Positions 45,337-53,922 are shown, numbered from the stretch's first letter. The stretch: DNA of 64,000 nucleotides from Veillonella sp. VA137 (GCF_003992015.1 NZ_RQVK01000004.1:1-64000), one strand, 5' to 3'. Notes: generated by a model from the sequence alone, not told the origin. A program made the numbers and translations.

Positions 45337-46959
45337 CTAAATATTTTTCTTAAATGGACTATGTCCTACTGTGCCATGAGCACGTGTAGTTTCAACATCT
45401 CCAGGATGTCCCTTTGGAATGCCCGCTGGGTGTCCTCCCATTGGTACTCCTTCTGGATGCCCTTTTGGAATGCCTGCTGGATGTCCACCTGCTCCATGTG
45501 GATGTTTCGGAACACCTTCAGGATGACCACCTACATGTGGATGATCTTTTGGTTTTCCACCGTGGTTTTGAGCAGCGATATTTTCATGTAACAATGTGCT
45601 TTCACCCGTTAAGATATATTGAACACATTCAATAACGGTTTGTGTAATATTGACATGCCAGAATCCACCAGCCGTTGTTAAGCGATATAATACGCCATTA
45701 TATTCCATCAAACCACGAGTTACCCAAGTATCAAGCAACCAACGTAAGTCCTCTAATTTTGAATCCATTTCGATCAAAGCGTCTAGGTTTAAAACGCCTC
45801 GTTCCAAGGAACTGATTACATAATTGGAGAATTCTTGTAGTTCAGATTGTTTCATGAGAACCATAAATGGCTTTTTACCTTCTTCTACAAGGGCTTCATA
45901 TGGAGGTAATACGCGGTGTAACATTGTCATATATCCACCTAAATTACCACCGGCGCCACAGCCAAATGGATACATTGGATATCCTGCTTTCGCCATAGTG
46001 TTATACATAGATCGTTCACGTGGTGCACGACTCCAATGAGCTGCGCTTAAACGTGTGAAATCACGCTTCATCAAACATTTTACAGCCGCTTCATACATCA
46101 AAGCTTGTTCTTTAGTGGTAGCTGCTGGGCTTACTTTACCGCGTTCAATTAGGCTTTGTAAATCACTGTTTTCAAAGACATTTAATTGATACAAGTCCAT
46201 ACCATCTGCTGCGGATTGTTCAAGAATTTTTAAGTCTTCCATCCACACATCCATCGTTTGATCTGGTAAACCGTAGATTAAATCTACAATCACAGAACAT
46301 TGTTGGTATGCTTTTAATTGTTCTAATCGAGACAATACTGTATCTTGATCATCTAAGCGTCCCAATTGACGACGTACATGAGTATGGAAAGATTGCACAC
46401 CTAGGGACATACGGTTTACACCATGGCTCATCCATACATCCATTTTTTCAGGCACCAAGTCGTGAATACGACCTTCTAATGTCAACTCATAGTCATTGGC
46501 CAACGGGAAATATTCTTGGATGGCAGACAACATGCGTTTTGCATTATTAGCAGATAAGGATGTTGGCGTACCACCACCAATAAAGATAGTGTGAATCAAA
46601 CCATCACGGAACCGTGGTTGATCGGCAGCCATTTGCATTTCTTTCAACAACATATCTACATATTTATCTTCTGCATCTTGATTCGTAGCATGTTGATAGA
46701 ATCCGCAGTAGGTACATTTAGTTTGACAAAACGGGATGTGAATATATGCCGTTTGCATTTGCCCTGGAACAGGCGGTTGTTGCATTAATTCATTCCATAC
46801 GCGTTGTGCCTCATCCTTTTCTAAAGGACGACCACTTAGACCAGCATGTACCGCACGTTTGCTTGTAAAAGCATGCGTCAACGGCGTTGCCGTATCAAAA
46901 CCAAGTTGAATATTACGTTGTTCCTCCGACATGGAGTCAAATAAACTTTTTAAATCCAT
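45337..46959 (-). CDS. ChuW/HutW-like anaerobic heme-degrading radical SAM enzyme with a His-rich tail
   Basis: This 540-aa HemN-like radical SAM protein has the cluster motif CX3CX2C (Cys78, Cys82, Cys85 in FCQTKCTYCGF), GGGTPTSLS near 128-136 and LIYGLPDQT near 228. ChuW and HutW open heme to a linear tetrapyrrole without oxygen. Residues 466-534 form a low-complexity His/Gly/Pro tail (12 His) with HPEGVP and HPAGIPKG repeats, which is not part of the family core and may bind heme or metal. It follows tonB after 33 nt in a Fur-box operon, which supports the heme role over coproporphyrinogen oxidation. Confidence 0.85.
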   Translation of the reverse strand: MDLKSLFDSMSEEQRNIQLGFDTATPLTHAFTSKRAVHAGLSGRPLEKDEAQRVWNELMQQPPVPGQMQTAYIHIPFCQTKCTYCGFYQHATNQDAEDKYVDMLLKEMQMAADQPRFRDGLIHTIFIGGGTPTSLSANNAKRMLSAIQEYFPLANDYELTLEGRIHDLVPEKMDVWMSHGVNRMSLGVQSFHTHVRRQLGRLDDQDTVLSRLEQLKAYQQCSVIVDLIYGLPDQTMDVWMEDLKILEQSAADGMDLYQLNVFENSDLQSLIERGKVSPAATTKEQALMYEAAVKCLMKRDFTRLSAAHWSRAPRERSMYNTMAKAGYPMYPFGCGAGGNLGGYMTMLHRVLPPYEALVEEGKKPFMVLMKQSELQEFSNYVISSLERGVLNLDALIEMDSKLEDLRWLLDTWVTRGLMEYNGVLYRLTTAGGFWHVNITQTVIECVQYILTGESTLLHENIAAQNHGGKPKDHPHVGGHPEGVPKHPHGAGGHPAGIPKGHPEGVPMGGHPAGIPKGHPGDVETTRAHGTVGHSPFKKNI

Positions 46960-46992
46960 AATTCCTCCTGAATTATTTCGTGTGCCTTTGCA

Positions 46993-47766
46993 CTAGTCAC
47001 CATTCAAAGTGTAGTACACTGTGAATGTATTTGATACTGATGAGCCACTACCATTTGGATAATTGCCTATGTTATAGACAACATCTTGGGTATGACTGTT
47101 TAAAATACCAGGTCCGCCACCTGCCGAAACAGAGACTATATTACCGCTCGCATCAATGGTTACGCTAACTGTAACACTACCTTGTAAGTTACGTTTTACT
47201 GCCATTGGAGGGTACGTACCTTGTGCTTGGGCTTGTACAGTAGCCACAAATCCTGCCCAGTCAAACGGTGCATTACCAGATGTAGTACCTACACCATCTC
47301 CATTACCTCCGCCACTGCCAGAGCCAGATCCACCACCGCTACCAGAGCCATTACCGCTACCATCGCCAGTACCGTTTCCTGTTCCGTTACCGCCACCAGA
47401 TCCACCACCAGTACCTTGGTTTGTAGATGTTCCATCACTTGCACCTGTAGCTGCGTTGGTAGATGTTGGCACATTCACAGCATCATCCACTGGCACCGGA
47501 GATGATAAACTTTGTTGCGCTGCTTGTACTTTAGCTTGTACAACTTCTTGTGAAAGTGGTTGAGGGAAGGATACCCCGCCACCACCGCCACCGCCACCTG
47601 CGGATGCTTTTAAATCGTCGGAAATAGACATGTCAATTTCAAAAGCATTTTCGGTTTGTTTATGTTCTACTACAGATACTAAAGCAATACCTAACACAAC
47701 AGCTAGGACAATGTGGATTACAACAGAGATTATGTAGGATTTTTTCCAGGAAATATATTGTTCCAT
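46993..47766 (-). CDS. tonB: TonB-like energy transducer with a Gly-rich linker
   Basis: It couples the proton-motive force to outer-membrane receptors. The 257-aa protein has a short cytoplasmic start, one membrane segment (about 11-33), a Gly8 tract (57-64), a proline-free Gly/Ser/Asn linker (117-160) and a TonB C-terminal domain (about 180-257; TYPPMAVKRNLQGSVTVSVTI). Classical TonB has a Pro-rich linker. The exbD and exbB genes upstream confirm the complex. No receptor gene lies in the window. Confidence 0.88.
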   Translation of the reverse strand: MEQYISWKKSYIISVVIHIVLAVVLGIALVSVVEHKQTENAFEIDMSISDDLKASAGGGGGGGGVSFPQPLSQEVVQAKVQAAQQSLSSPVPVDDAVNVPTSTNAATGASDGTSTNQGTGGGSGGGNGTGNGTGDGSGNGSGSGGGSGSGSGGGNGDGVGTTSGNAPFDWAGFVATVQAQAQGTYPPMAVKRNLQGSVTVSVTIDASGNIVSVSAGGGPGILNSHTQDVVYNIGNYPNGSGSSVSNTFTVYYTLNGD

Positions 47767-47778
47767 GTGTCATCCTTT

Positions 47779-48174
47779 CTAGCTAGCAGCAATTGAGAAC
47801 TTCTTAACCCCAATCGTTTTTAGCATATCCATAATGGCAACCACGAATCCATGTTGCGTATTTTTGTCTGCTTGTAATAATACCGCTGTATTTGGATTTT
47901 CTCCTACTTTGCTAGTAATGTAATTACGAGCTTCATCGATACTATATGGTTTAGAGTCAATCAAAATATGACCTTCTTTATCTAATGTCAAGATCACAGG
48001 ACTTTGTTTGACTTGTGTTGCTGATTGTGCTTGTGGTAATTGTACACCCAAGGACTTTTGTGCCACCGTTTCAATACTGTTCATCATGAAGAAAACGAGC
48101 AAGAAGAAAATGATATCAATCATTGGCACAATCATGAACTCAGGTTTCATTTTTAATCGACTATTTTGAAACAT
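47779..48174 (-). CDS. exbD: biopolymer transport protein ExbD
   Basis: This motor subunit works with ExbB and TonB. The 131-aa protein has the single membrane segment with the proton-carrying Asp in VPMIDIIFFLLVFFM, then a periplasmic domain. ATG 48174 has GGAG 8 nt upstream; a GTG at 48183 lacks a spaced SD. It overlaps the end of exbB by 14 nt. Confidence 0.93.
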   Translation of the reverse strand: MFQNSRLKMKPEFMIVPMIDIIFFLLVFFMMNSIETVAQKSLGVQLPQAQSATQVKQSPVILTLDKEGHILIDSKPYSIDEARNYITSKVGENPNTAVLLQADKNTQHGFVVAIMDMLKTIGVKKFSIAAS

Positions 48175-48796
48175 GAGAATCACTCCATTGTTCTTTCATA
48201 CCATTTAATAACACCACAGATAAAGTTTCTGTATCATTGATAATTGCATCCATACGATGACTGAAGTAGGTATATACGCAGAATGCTAAGATAGCCACTA
48301 ACAAACCAGTAGCAGTCGCAATCAAGGCTTCACCAACACCACCAGAAATAGCAGATGCTCCAGAACCACTGTCAAGGATACTGAATGTACCAATCATACC
48401 AGATACTGTACCTAACAAACCTAACAGCGGAGAAATGGTTACGATAGCACTTAAGTAGTCCAAATGAATTTTCAAATGAGATGCTTCAATCATCATTTGT
48501 TCGGAAAAAGCATTTTTCATACTTGTTTCATTTTTGGAGTATGTTAAACCTGCATTCAAGATACGACCTGTTGCCGTTTGATTTGCCGCACATAACTCTT
48601 TTGTTTTCGCCCAATCATTCTCTTTTACTGCAAAATATACATCATGACTAAATTCCTTTAGCAATGCAGTATTAGCTTTGAAATACGTATATCGTTCAAT
48701 ACCAATGGCAATAACGATAATTGATAAAATTACCAACGGATACATTACTAATCCGCCGCTGTTAAATAAGTGCACAATGTATAAAAGGCTGTCCAT
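48161..48796 (-). CDS. exbB: biopolymer transport protein ExbB
   Basis: This MotA/TolQ/ExbB proton-channel protein has 211 aa and three membrane segments (about 15-35, 115-140, 160-180), with SPLLGLLGTVSGMIGTF as the family signature. GGAGG SD. It is the first gene of the exbB-exbD-tonB-chuW unit, with a Fur box between promoter and SD. It could also be called TolQ, but the neighbours favour ExbB. Confidence 0.93.
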   Translation of the reverse strand: MDSLLYIVHLFNSGGLVMYPLVILSIIVIAIGIERYTYFKANTALLKEFSHDVYFAVKENDWAKTKELCAANQTATGRILNAGLTYSKNETSMKNAFSEQMMIEASHLKIHLDYLSAIVTISPLLGLLGTVSGMIGTFSILDSGSGASAISGGVGEALIATATGLLVAILAFCVYTYFSHRMDAIINDTETLSVVLLNGMKEQWSDSHVSK

Positions 48797-48818
48797 GTTG
48801 TTACCTCCATAAAAAATA

Positions 48819-48833
48819 TGATAATTTTTATCA
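48819..48833 (-). promoter_or_regulatory. Fur box in front of exbB
   Basis: TGATAAA-A-ATTATCA matches the 7-1-7 Fur consensus TGATAATNATTATCA at 14 of 15 positions. It lies 23 bp before the start codon and just downstream of the predicted transcription start, a repressing position. It predicts iron control of exbB-exbD-tonB-chuW. Confidence 0.8.
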
Positions 48834-48843
48834 GCTTAAACCT

Positions 48844-48873
48844 ATCATATCAGATTTAATATTTTCAAATCTA
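48844..48873 (-). promoter_or_regulatory. candidate promoter of the exbB operon
   Basis: The -10 TATGAT (48844-48849) and -35 TAGATT (48868-48873) have an 18-bp spacer. The start point would fall near 48837, just before the Fur box. Confidence 0.5.
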
Positions 48874-48886
48874 CTCTAAAAAGCTC

Positions 48887-49888
48887 CTATTCAATCCATT
48901 CCGACATTTTATTTATCTTCCTATATTCACTAGGCTTATGTCCAGTAATAACCCGAAATGCTTCTGCAAACTTACTAGCATTTTCATAGCCATATCGGTT
49001 AGCTATGCTGAGAATACTATCATCTGTATTTCTTAAATCTTTTGCCGCCTCCTTTATCCGCATATGCTTAATATATTGATGAATGCTACTACCATAAATC
49101 CCTTTGAAACACTTTTTCAATGCCGTTGGTGCTAATCCATATGTTTTTGCCAATTCTTCAATGGTCGGCTTTTGATTTAAATTTTTCATCAAAAATTCGT
49201 GCATACGTTTCACACTATCTACATGTCTTTTTTCAAAGTATGGCATGCAGCAATCATTATCTCCAGTTATGGTACTTAATAGTAATATAATTTCCATGCA
49301 TTTCAGCTGAAACAAATTTGGTAGTACTTCCTCTGGTAGATCATATAAACTTTTAAAAATATCACTAAGCCTAGATTCTCTACGACATACAAAACCAAAT
49401 TCAAAATCCTGACAAAATCGATTACATACATCACGTAGATTAATACGATCATGTCCTACAAATTTGTTCACCATTTCTTGAGCTTTCGGAATATAAATAG
49501 ACAAATTAATTCCTTTGTAAAAAGCAGTTGGAAACTTCGTAGAGTGCACATAACTAGGTGACTCTTTCCACCCTACAGAAATATCATTTTCATCCATATA
49601 TAACACTTTTCCATTATCAAAGGCACACTCAATACGCCCTTCTTTACAATAATGGATTTCAAACATACCCTCTAAGGGTTTTGCATGATGTCGGATTTCT
49701 TTCATAGTTACCTCTTGGAACGTTAATTCTACCCCACCGAACACAGGATAACTATGCATCTTCGCCTTACCTTGAGGTGTATTCATCTCATAAATGGTAC
49801 CATGTTCCACCTCTATGGTAGACAACATATCTAAATCCATAACCTTTGGTTTAAAGGTTTCCATTTTATTCACACAACCTTGACTCAT
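48887..49888 (-). CDS. AraC-family transcriptional regulator
   Basis: The 333-aa protein has an N-terminal sensing part and a C-terminal AraC-type double helix-turn-helix (about 230-330; TIEELAKTYGLAPTALKKCFKGIYG and SILSIANRYGYENASKFAEAFR). The architecture resembles siderophore-responsive AraC activators such as YbtA/PchR. ATG 49888 is chosen because AAAGGAGG precedes it; the longer frame begins inside the promoter. The gene lies in front of exbB on the same strand and probably activates the iron/heme genes. Its leader has a Fur-like box and an intrinsic terminator. Confidence 0.9.
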   Translation of the reverse strand: MSQGCVNKMETFKPKVMDLDMLSTIEVEHGTIYEMNTPQGKAKMHSYPVFGGVELTFQEVTMKEIRHHAKPLEGMFEIHYCKEGRIECAFDNGKVLYMDENDISVGWKESPSYVHSTKFPTAFYKGINLSIYIPKAQEMVNKFVGHDRINLRDVCNRFCQDFEFGFVCRRESRLSDIFKSLYDLPEEVLPNLFQLKCMEIILLLSTITGDNDCCMPYFEKRHVDSVKRMHEFLMKNLNQKPTIEELAKTYGLAPTALKKCFKGIYGSSIHQYIKHMRIKEAAKDLRNTDDSILSIANRYGYENASKFAEAFRVITGHKPSEYRKINKMSEWIE

Positions 49889-49900
49889 GCTCCTCCTTTC

Positions 49901-49941
49901 AAAAAAGCCCATTTGTTGTCTCATACGACTAACAAATGGGC
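49901..49941 (-). terminator. intrinsic terminator in the leader of the AraC-type gene
   Basis: GCCCATTTGTT / AACAAATGGGC is a perfect 11-bp stem with a 13-nt loop followed by TTTTTT on the minus strand. It ends only 12 bp before the start codon, overlapping the approach to the SD. Placed between promoter and gene, it looks like an attenuator. Confidence 0.85.
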
Positions 49942-49994
49942 CTCTTTGCCGAACTACATCGCCTACTTTAATCTGAGTATCATTTCTAATACTC

Positions 49995-50024
49995 ATTATA
50001 TTTACAATTAGCAATGATTGTCAA
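49995..50024 (-). promoter_or_regulatory. promoter of the AraC-type gene with an overlapping Fur-like box
   Basis: Perfect -35 TTGACA (50019-50024) and perfect -10 TATAAT (49995-50000) have an 18-bp spacer. TGACAATCATTGCTA (50009-50023), 11 of 15 against the Fur consensus, overlaps the -35. The transcript would start near 49988, leaving a leader of about 100 nt. Confidence 0.75.
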
Positions 50025-50176
50025 TATAAACTTTGTCTATCTAGATTATTTTAAATAAAATCATAGAATTTCAATTTGCATAATATCTTATAACAACAGG
50101 AATAACTGTTCATGTAAAACAAACAATTTAATCATTAACTCACGATATCTTTTTAGATTATTTGTATAAAAATTGA

Positions 50177-51514
50177 TTATTTTCCCAAAATTCTATTCAA
50201 TAAATTAGTAATATATTCTGATGACTTGCCATTATTTTTCATTTTCTCAGAAACTTGAGGAATCAACAAAAATCTAACCGGTAAATTCGAAGCCCCTGGT
50301 GACATGTATTCTAACAATAAATCTTCTGGTTTATCAAAGACATCTAATAGCTGTGTGTCATAAATGGTTTGATGCCCTAAGTACGGACCTTTTACAGGCA
50401 CATCATAGGTATGTGTACCTTTAGAAGATGTAATCCTAAATGTACCGCTGAACGCGCCTCCTAATGGGTTAAAATACAAGGCATAGGGAGTGTTTCCTTC
50501 TGTGTGCAACACGTATACATTGGAAATACCATAATTCCCCTTATTTTTTACCACCTTACCATTTGTCGTTTCATCAACACCGCTAATGAAAGCATCTTCT
50601 CGGTCATTGGCAATTTCAAAACTAGCTGGACCAGCCTCACTATTAAACTGTGGTTCTACCACATGGAATCTACGCATGCCTTCATAGGTACCACGCAACT
50701 CTACATCATCTATAGGATGAATTGGTAGCAATGGTAAACCATAGGTAACTGTTGATTTAGGTTCCATCACCGCCACAGAGGCGTAGACTGGTGCCGAAGC
50801 TGAAAAATCGACGATACCACTAAATAAGTCATCTTGCTTCATCAAAACTTTTTCCAACTCAGTGAAAATAGGTCGTACTTCTCCAGGGCGTAATACAAAC
50901 TCCTTCGCATCGGCATCTTGTGATACTAAAGAAATAGTTCGTGATGTGGTATCTTTTTTGATTTCTTCTTCCACTTGCTTTAACTTTATTTTTCGAGATT
51001 GAACAAGGCTCTCTTTTTGTTGTTTAATGTCTTTTTTCATCACCTTAGAGCGAACAGGAATATTAACTCCTTCTTGCATCCAAGCTCCTAAACCTAATTC
51101 TGCCGTAGCCATTTCTTTTTTAGAAAGCTCTCGTCCTACTTTAAAATAGTCTGGACTCGGCTTCGCATAAATAGCTCGTTCAATCTCTACGAATGCTGGG
51201 GCATTCCCCTTGTTTTCCAATAAAATACCTACTTTCATAGGTTCTGTTCGTTCGTTTACATGGTAAAAATAAATACGACTTTTTCCATGTAGTGTACCTG
51301 CTGCAACAATTCCAGGCTCTTTTACATATTCAGGACTATCTGACAATAATAATGTATCTATCTCTTTTACAGTTTTCACTGCTAAAGGCGTAAATGTATA
51401 GTCATCAATATTGATAGTTTTGGGAGCTTGTCCATAGGTAGTGCTCATACCTAATAAGGCTAGTACACTACCTAGCAAGCACCGTTTCCATTGTGTTGTA
51501 TTCATCAATTTCAT
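50177..51514 (-). CDS. exported protein of unknown function
   Basis: The 445-aa protein has a signal peptide (about 1-29, ending TYG-QA) and no further membrane segment. A basic coiled-coil-like stretch lies near residues 155-190; the rest is beta-rich and contains FNPLGGAFSGTFRITSSKGTHTYDVPVKGP. I do not recognise a family. It starts 8 nt after whiA with an AGAGGA SD, so it is probably co-transcribed with rapZ-yvcK-whiA. No terminator is obvious after it. Confidence 0.75.
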   Translation of the reverse strand: MKLMNTTQWKRCLLGSVLALLGMSTTYGQAPKTINIDDYTFTPLAVKTVKEIDTLLLSDSPEYVKEPGIVAAGTLHGKSRIYFYHVNERTEPMKVGILLENKGNAPAFVEIERAIYAKPSPDYFKVGRELSKKEMATAELGLGAWMQEGVNIPVRSKVMKKDIKQQKESLVQSRKIKLKQVEEEIKKDTTSRTISLVSQDADAKEFVLRPGEVRPIFTELEKVLMKQDDLFSGIVDFSASAPVYASVAVMEPKSTVTYGLPLLPIHPIDDVELRGTYEGMRRFHVVEPQFNSEAGPASFEIANDREDAFISGVDETTNGKVVKNKGNYGISNVYVLHTEGNTPYALYFNPLGGAFSGTFRITSSKGTHTYDVPVKGPYLGHQTIYDTQLLDVFDKPEDLLLEYMSPGASNLPVRFLLIPQVSEKMKNNGKSSEYITNLLNRILGK

Positions 51515-51521
51515 AGTTCCT

Positions 51522-52475
51522 CTATTCTATCGTAAGTCCATCCGGCTCCCACTGCAATGCGATAGTTTCTAATTTACGCAAACGATGTCCAATGCCAGAT
51601 TTTGTCAATTCTCGTTTATATTTTGTTTCATACGCATCTACTAATTCTTGCAAACTTCCATCTGGAAATTCTTGTCGCAATATAGCTGCCTCATAAAGAC
51701 GAACTGGCAACGAATCAAGTCCTTGATGCTTATCAATAATACGGATCGCATCTAATTGACGCACTGCTGCATTCACCGTTTTTTGTAAATTTGCTGTTTC
51801 ACAGTTTACTTGACGATTAATCGTATTACGTACATCTTTCATAATTCGTACATTTTCAAAATTCATCAGTGCTGATTGAGCTCCCATGATTTGTAAACAT
51901 GAAGTCACCGCATCACCTTCTTTTAAATATACTACAAATTCTTCTTTCCGCTCTACTTTTCGTGCATTAAGACGGAACATTTTTAAAACACGAATAATCT
52001 GATCCGCAAAATTTTCTTTCGTTGTCATAAACTCTAAATGGTAATCACTTTGTGGTTTATTCACAGAGCCACATCCCAAAAAAGCGCCTCGCAAAAAAGC
52101 ACGTCTAGACTCCATATCTTTTAACCATGCATCCGGAATCATGGCATCTACGGGCCATAATTGCAAATCTTCTAAGGCAAGACGACTAGGTTCTGTAGGT
52201 TCTACCGTTAAAGTATACATATTCTTTTTGCGTAGGTTTAACCCCTTACGCACTAGTACAGATGTGGGTAAATCATACTGTTCTTTGATGATTCCTAGTA
52301 CCCGTCTAGCTACAGCATTGTTGGCCGTCACCAAACGCACCCCTACACGACCTTGCATACCTAATAAGATAGAGCCTCCCATCCGTAATAAACAAGAGGC
52401 CTCTACCTTGGATGCCCACGCATCTTCTGTTCTAAATTGGCACAATTCATTTTTTACATCTTCTGCAAATGACAT
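51522..52475 (-). CDS. whiA: WhiA, DNA-binding regulator with a homing-endonuclease fold
   Basis: WhiA is conserved in Gram-positive bacteria and affects cell division and chromosome segregation. The 317-aa protein has the N-terminal LAGLIDADG-like part (SFAEDVKNELC, RAFLRGAFLGCGSVNKPQSDYHLEF) and a C-terminal helix-turn-helix (LQELVDAYETKYKRELTKSGIGHRLRKL). ATG 52475 follows AAAGGAGAGG; the longer frame lies in the intergenic hairpin. It ends the classic rapZ-yvcK-whiA order. Confidence 0.95.
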   Translation of the reverse strand: MSFAEDVKNELCQFRTEDAWASKVEASCLLRMGGSILLGMQGRVGVRLVTANNAVARRVLGIIKEQYDLPTSVLVRKGLNLRKKNMYTLTVEPTEPSRLALEDLQLWPVDAMIPDAWLKDMESRRAFLRGAFLGCGSVNKPQSDYHLEFMTTKENFADQIIRVLKMFRLNARKVERKEEFVVYLKEGDAVTSCLQIMGAQSALMNFENVRIMKDVRNTINRQVNCETANLQKTVNAAVRQLDAIRIIDKHQGLDSLPVRLYEAAILRQEFPDGSLQELVDAYETKYKRELTKSGIGHRLRKLETIALQWEPDGLTIE

Positions 52476-52505
52476 AGCCTCTCCTTTACTATTTCTACTA
52501 GAAAA

Positions 52506-52525
52506 TAGAGCCTCTAGAGGCTCTA
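52506..52525. terminator. palindromic hairpin between yvcK and whiA
   Basis: TAGAGCCTCT-AGAGGCTCTA is a perfect 20-bp palindrome with ATTTTCTAG after it on the minus strand. It may be a weak or partial terminator that tunes whiA expression relative to yvcK. Confidence 0.5.
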
Positions 52526-52534
52526 CTTTCATAC

Positions 52535-53884
52535 TTAATGATCTTCTCGTTGTAAATAATATTCTAAAATATGCGGTTCAATATCTGTCTGTAAGGCATA
52601 GACTACATCCATGACAACCTTAGCTAACCGATCTGAATTATGAATTGCTTTATCTTGACTATCTACTAGATTTGCACGAATTGTCCGAATCCCCATCGAT
52701 TGCAACACATCCATATCTACGTCTACTGGTTCTTGCCCCGCTTGTTTATAATGTTCCAATGTGGCATCTTGGATTCTGTTATCATTCACAAGGACTGTAT
52801 CGATAATTCCCACCTCACTATGTGCTTCAATGGCTTTCACATGGTCAGACACAGTATACCCATCTGTTTCACCTGGCTGCGTCATCACATTGCAAATATA
52901 AATCTTAGCCGCTTTAGAGTTAGCAATGTGATCCGCTACCTTATCAATTAATAGGTTCGGCATTACCGAAGTATATAAACTGCCCGGGCCTAAAATGATG
53001 GCATCGGCTTCATCAATAGCTTGCAAGGCAGCTCCTACAGGAGATGGTCTATGTGGCTCAGTATAGACCTTCGCAATTGGCTTACCCGCATTAGGGATAT
53101 TACTTTCCCCTTCTACGATGGTACCATCCGTCAATTTAGCAATCAGTTTGATTTCTTCTGTAGATGACGGAATAACACGTCCCCGAACTCGCAAGATCTT
53201 GCTAGAGGCTTCTAGGGCTTTTTCCACATCATCTTTCAGCACTTGAGTCATAGCTGTTAAGAATAAATTCCCAAAACTATGGCCAGATAATTCTGCTCCT
53301 TTAGTAAATCGATACTGGAATAGTTCTTCCATAAGTCCTTCTTTTTCCGCTAATGCTACTAAACAGTTGCGTAAATCTCCAGGAGCAATCATTTGAAAAT
53401 CTTCTCGTAACCGACCAGAAGAACCTCCATCGTCTGCTACTGTAACAATAGCGGTTAAGTTCGTGGTTTTACTTTTTAGCCCTCGCAATAGCATAGACAA
53501 TCCTGTACCACCACCAATCACTACGATTTTTGGTCCTTGTCCTAAGCGAATTTTTTCAAAAATATAATCACTCACACCATCTTCTGTATTAGGCAAAATC
53601 GCATTCACAATGGTCTGAATGAGCTTACGTATCCCCCACAACATAGCTACCATACCCGCCACAATACCTGCTAAACCAAGACTGGCTATGACCGTATAGT
53701 TATAGGAGCCTGTAAGATGGAATAAAAATTCTAAGAAAATATCTTCAAAGTTGCTAATCCACTGGTAGTTCATCATCATAAGGACACCCACTACCAGCCA
53801 AATCGTGCCTAAAGAAAATAGGAATAGCCACCGCTTAATATTAATGCCTGGCGCAAACCAGCGCATCCAATTATTATATTTCAT
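52535..53884 (-). CDS. yvcK: YvcK/CofD-like gluconeogenesis factor
   Basis: The 449-aa protein has two N-terminal membrane segments (about 17-40, 60-85), then a YvcK domain with VVIGGGTGLSMLLRGLK, TVADDGGSSGRLRED and ILGPGSLYTSVMPNLL. YvcK proteins bind UDP-sugars and affect cell shape and carbon use; the membrane-anchored form is common in Clostridia and Negativicutes. The SD near the ATG is weak; a strong SD lies 30 nt upstream with a ten-codon frame that ends on the ATG, so translational coupling is possible. Confidence 0.93.
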   Translation of the reverse strand: MKYNNWMRWFAPGINIKRWLFLFSLGTIWLVVGVLMMMNYQWISNFEDIFLEFLFHLTGSYNYTVIASLGLAGIVAGMVAMLWGIRKLIQTIVNAILPNTEDGVSDYIFEKIRLGQGPKIVVIGGGTGLSMLLRGLKSKTTNLTAIVTVADDGGSSGRLREDFQMIAPGDLRNCLVALAEKEGLMEELFQYRFTKGAELSGHSFGNLFLTAMTQVLKDDVEKALEASSKILRVRGRVIPSSTEEIKLIAKLTDGTIVEGESNIPNAGKPIAKVYTEPHRPSPVGAALQAIDEADAIILGPGSLYTSVMPNLLIDKVADHIANSKAAKIYICNVMTQPGETDGYTVSDHVKAIEAHSEVGIIDTVLVNDNRIQDATLEHYKQAGQEPVDVDMDVLQSMGIRTIRANLVDSQDKAIHNSDRLAKVVMDVVYALQTDIEPHILEYYLQREDH

Positions 53885-53922
53885 AGGCTTGAGAGACGAA
53901 GAAATCGTCCCACTCCTTTCTT

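Noticed and set aside
47156-47563. Proline-rich 135-aa protein on the plus strand
   Set aside because: It is the antisense reading of the Gly-rich tonB linker; Gly codons read backwards give Pro codons.
49889-50014. Longer N-terminus of the AraC-type regulator
   Set aside because: The first Met codons lie in the -10 or upstream of the transcription start, and the frame crosses a terminator stem. The SD fits ATG 49888.
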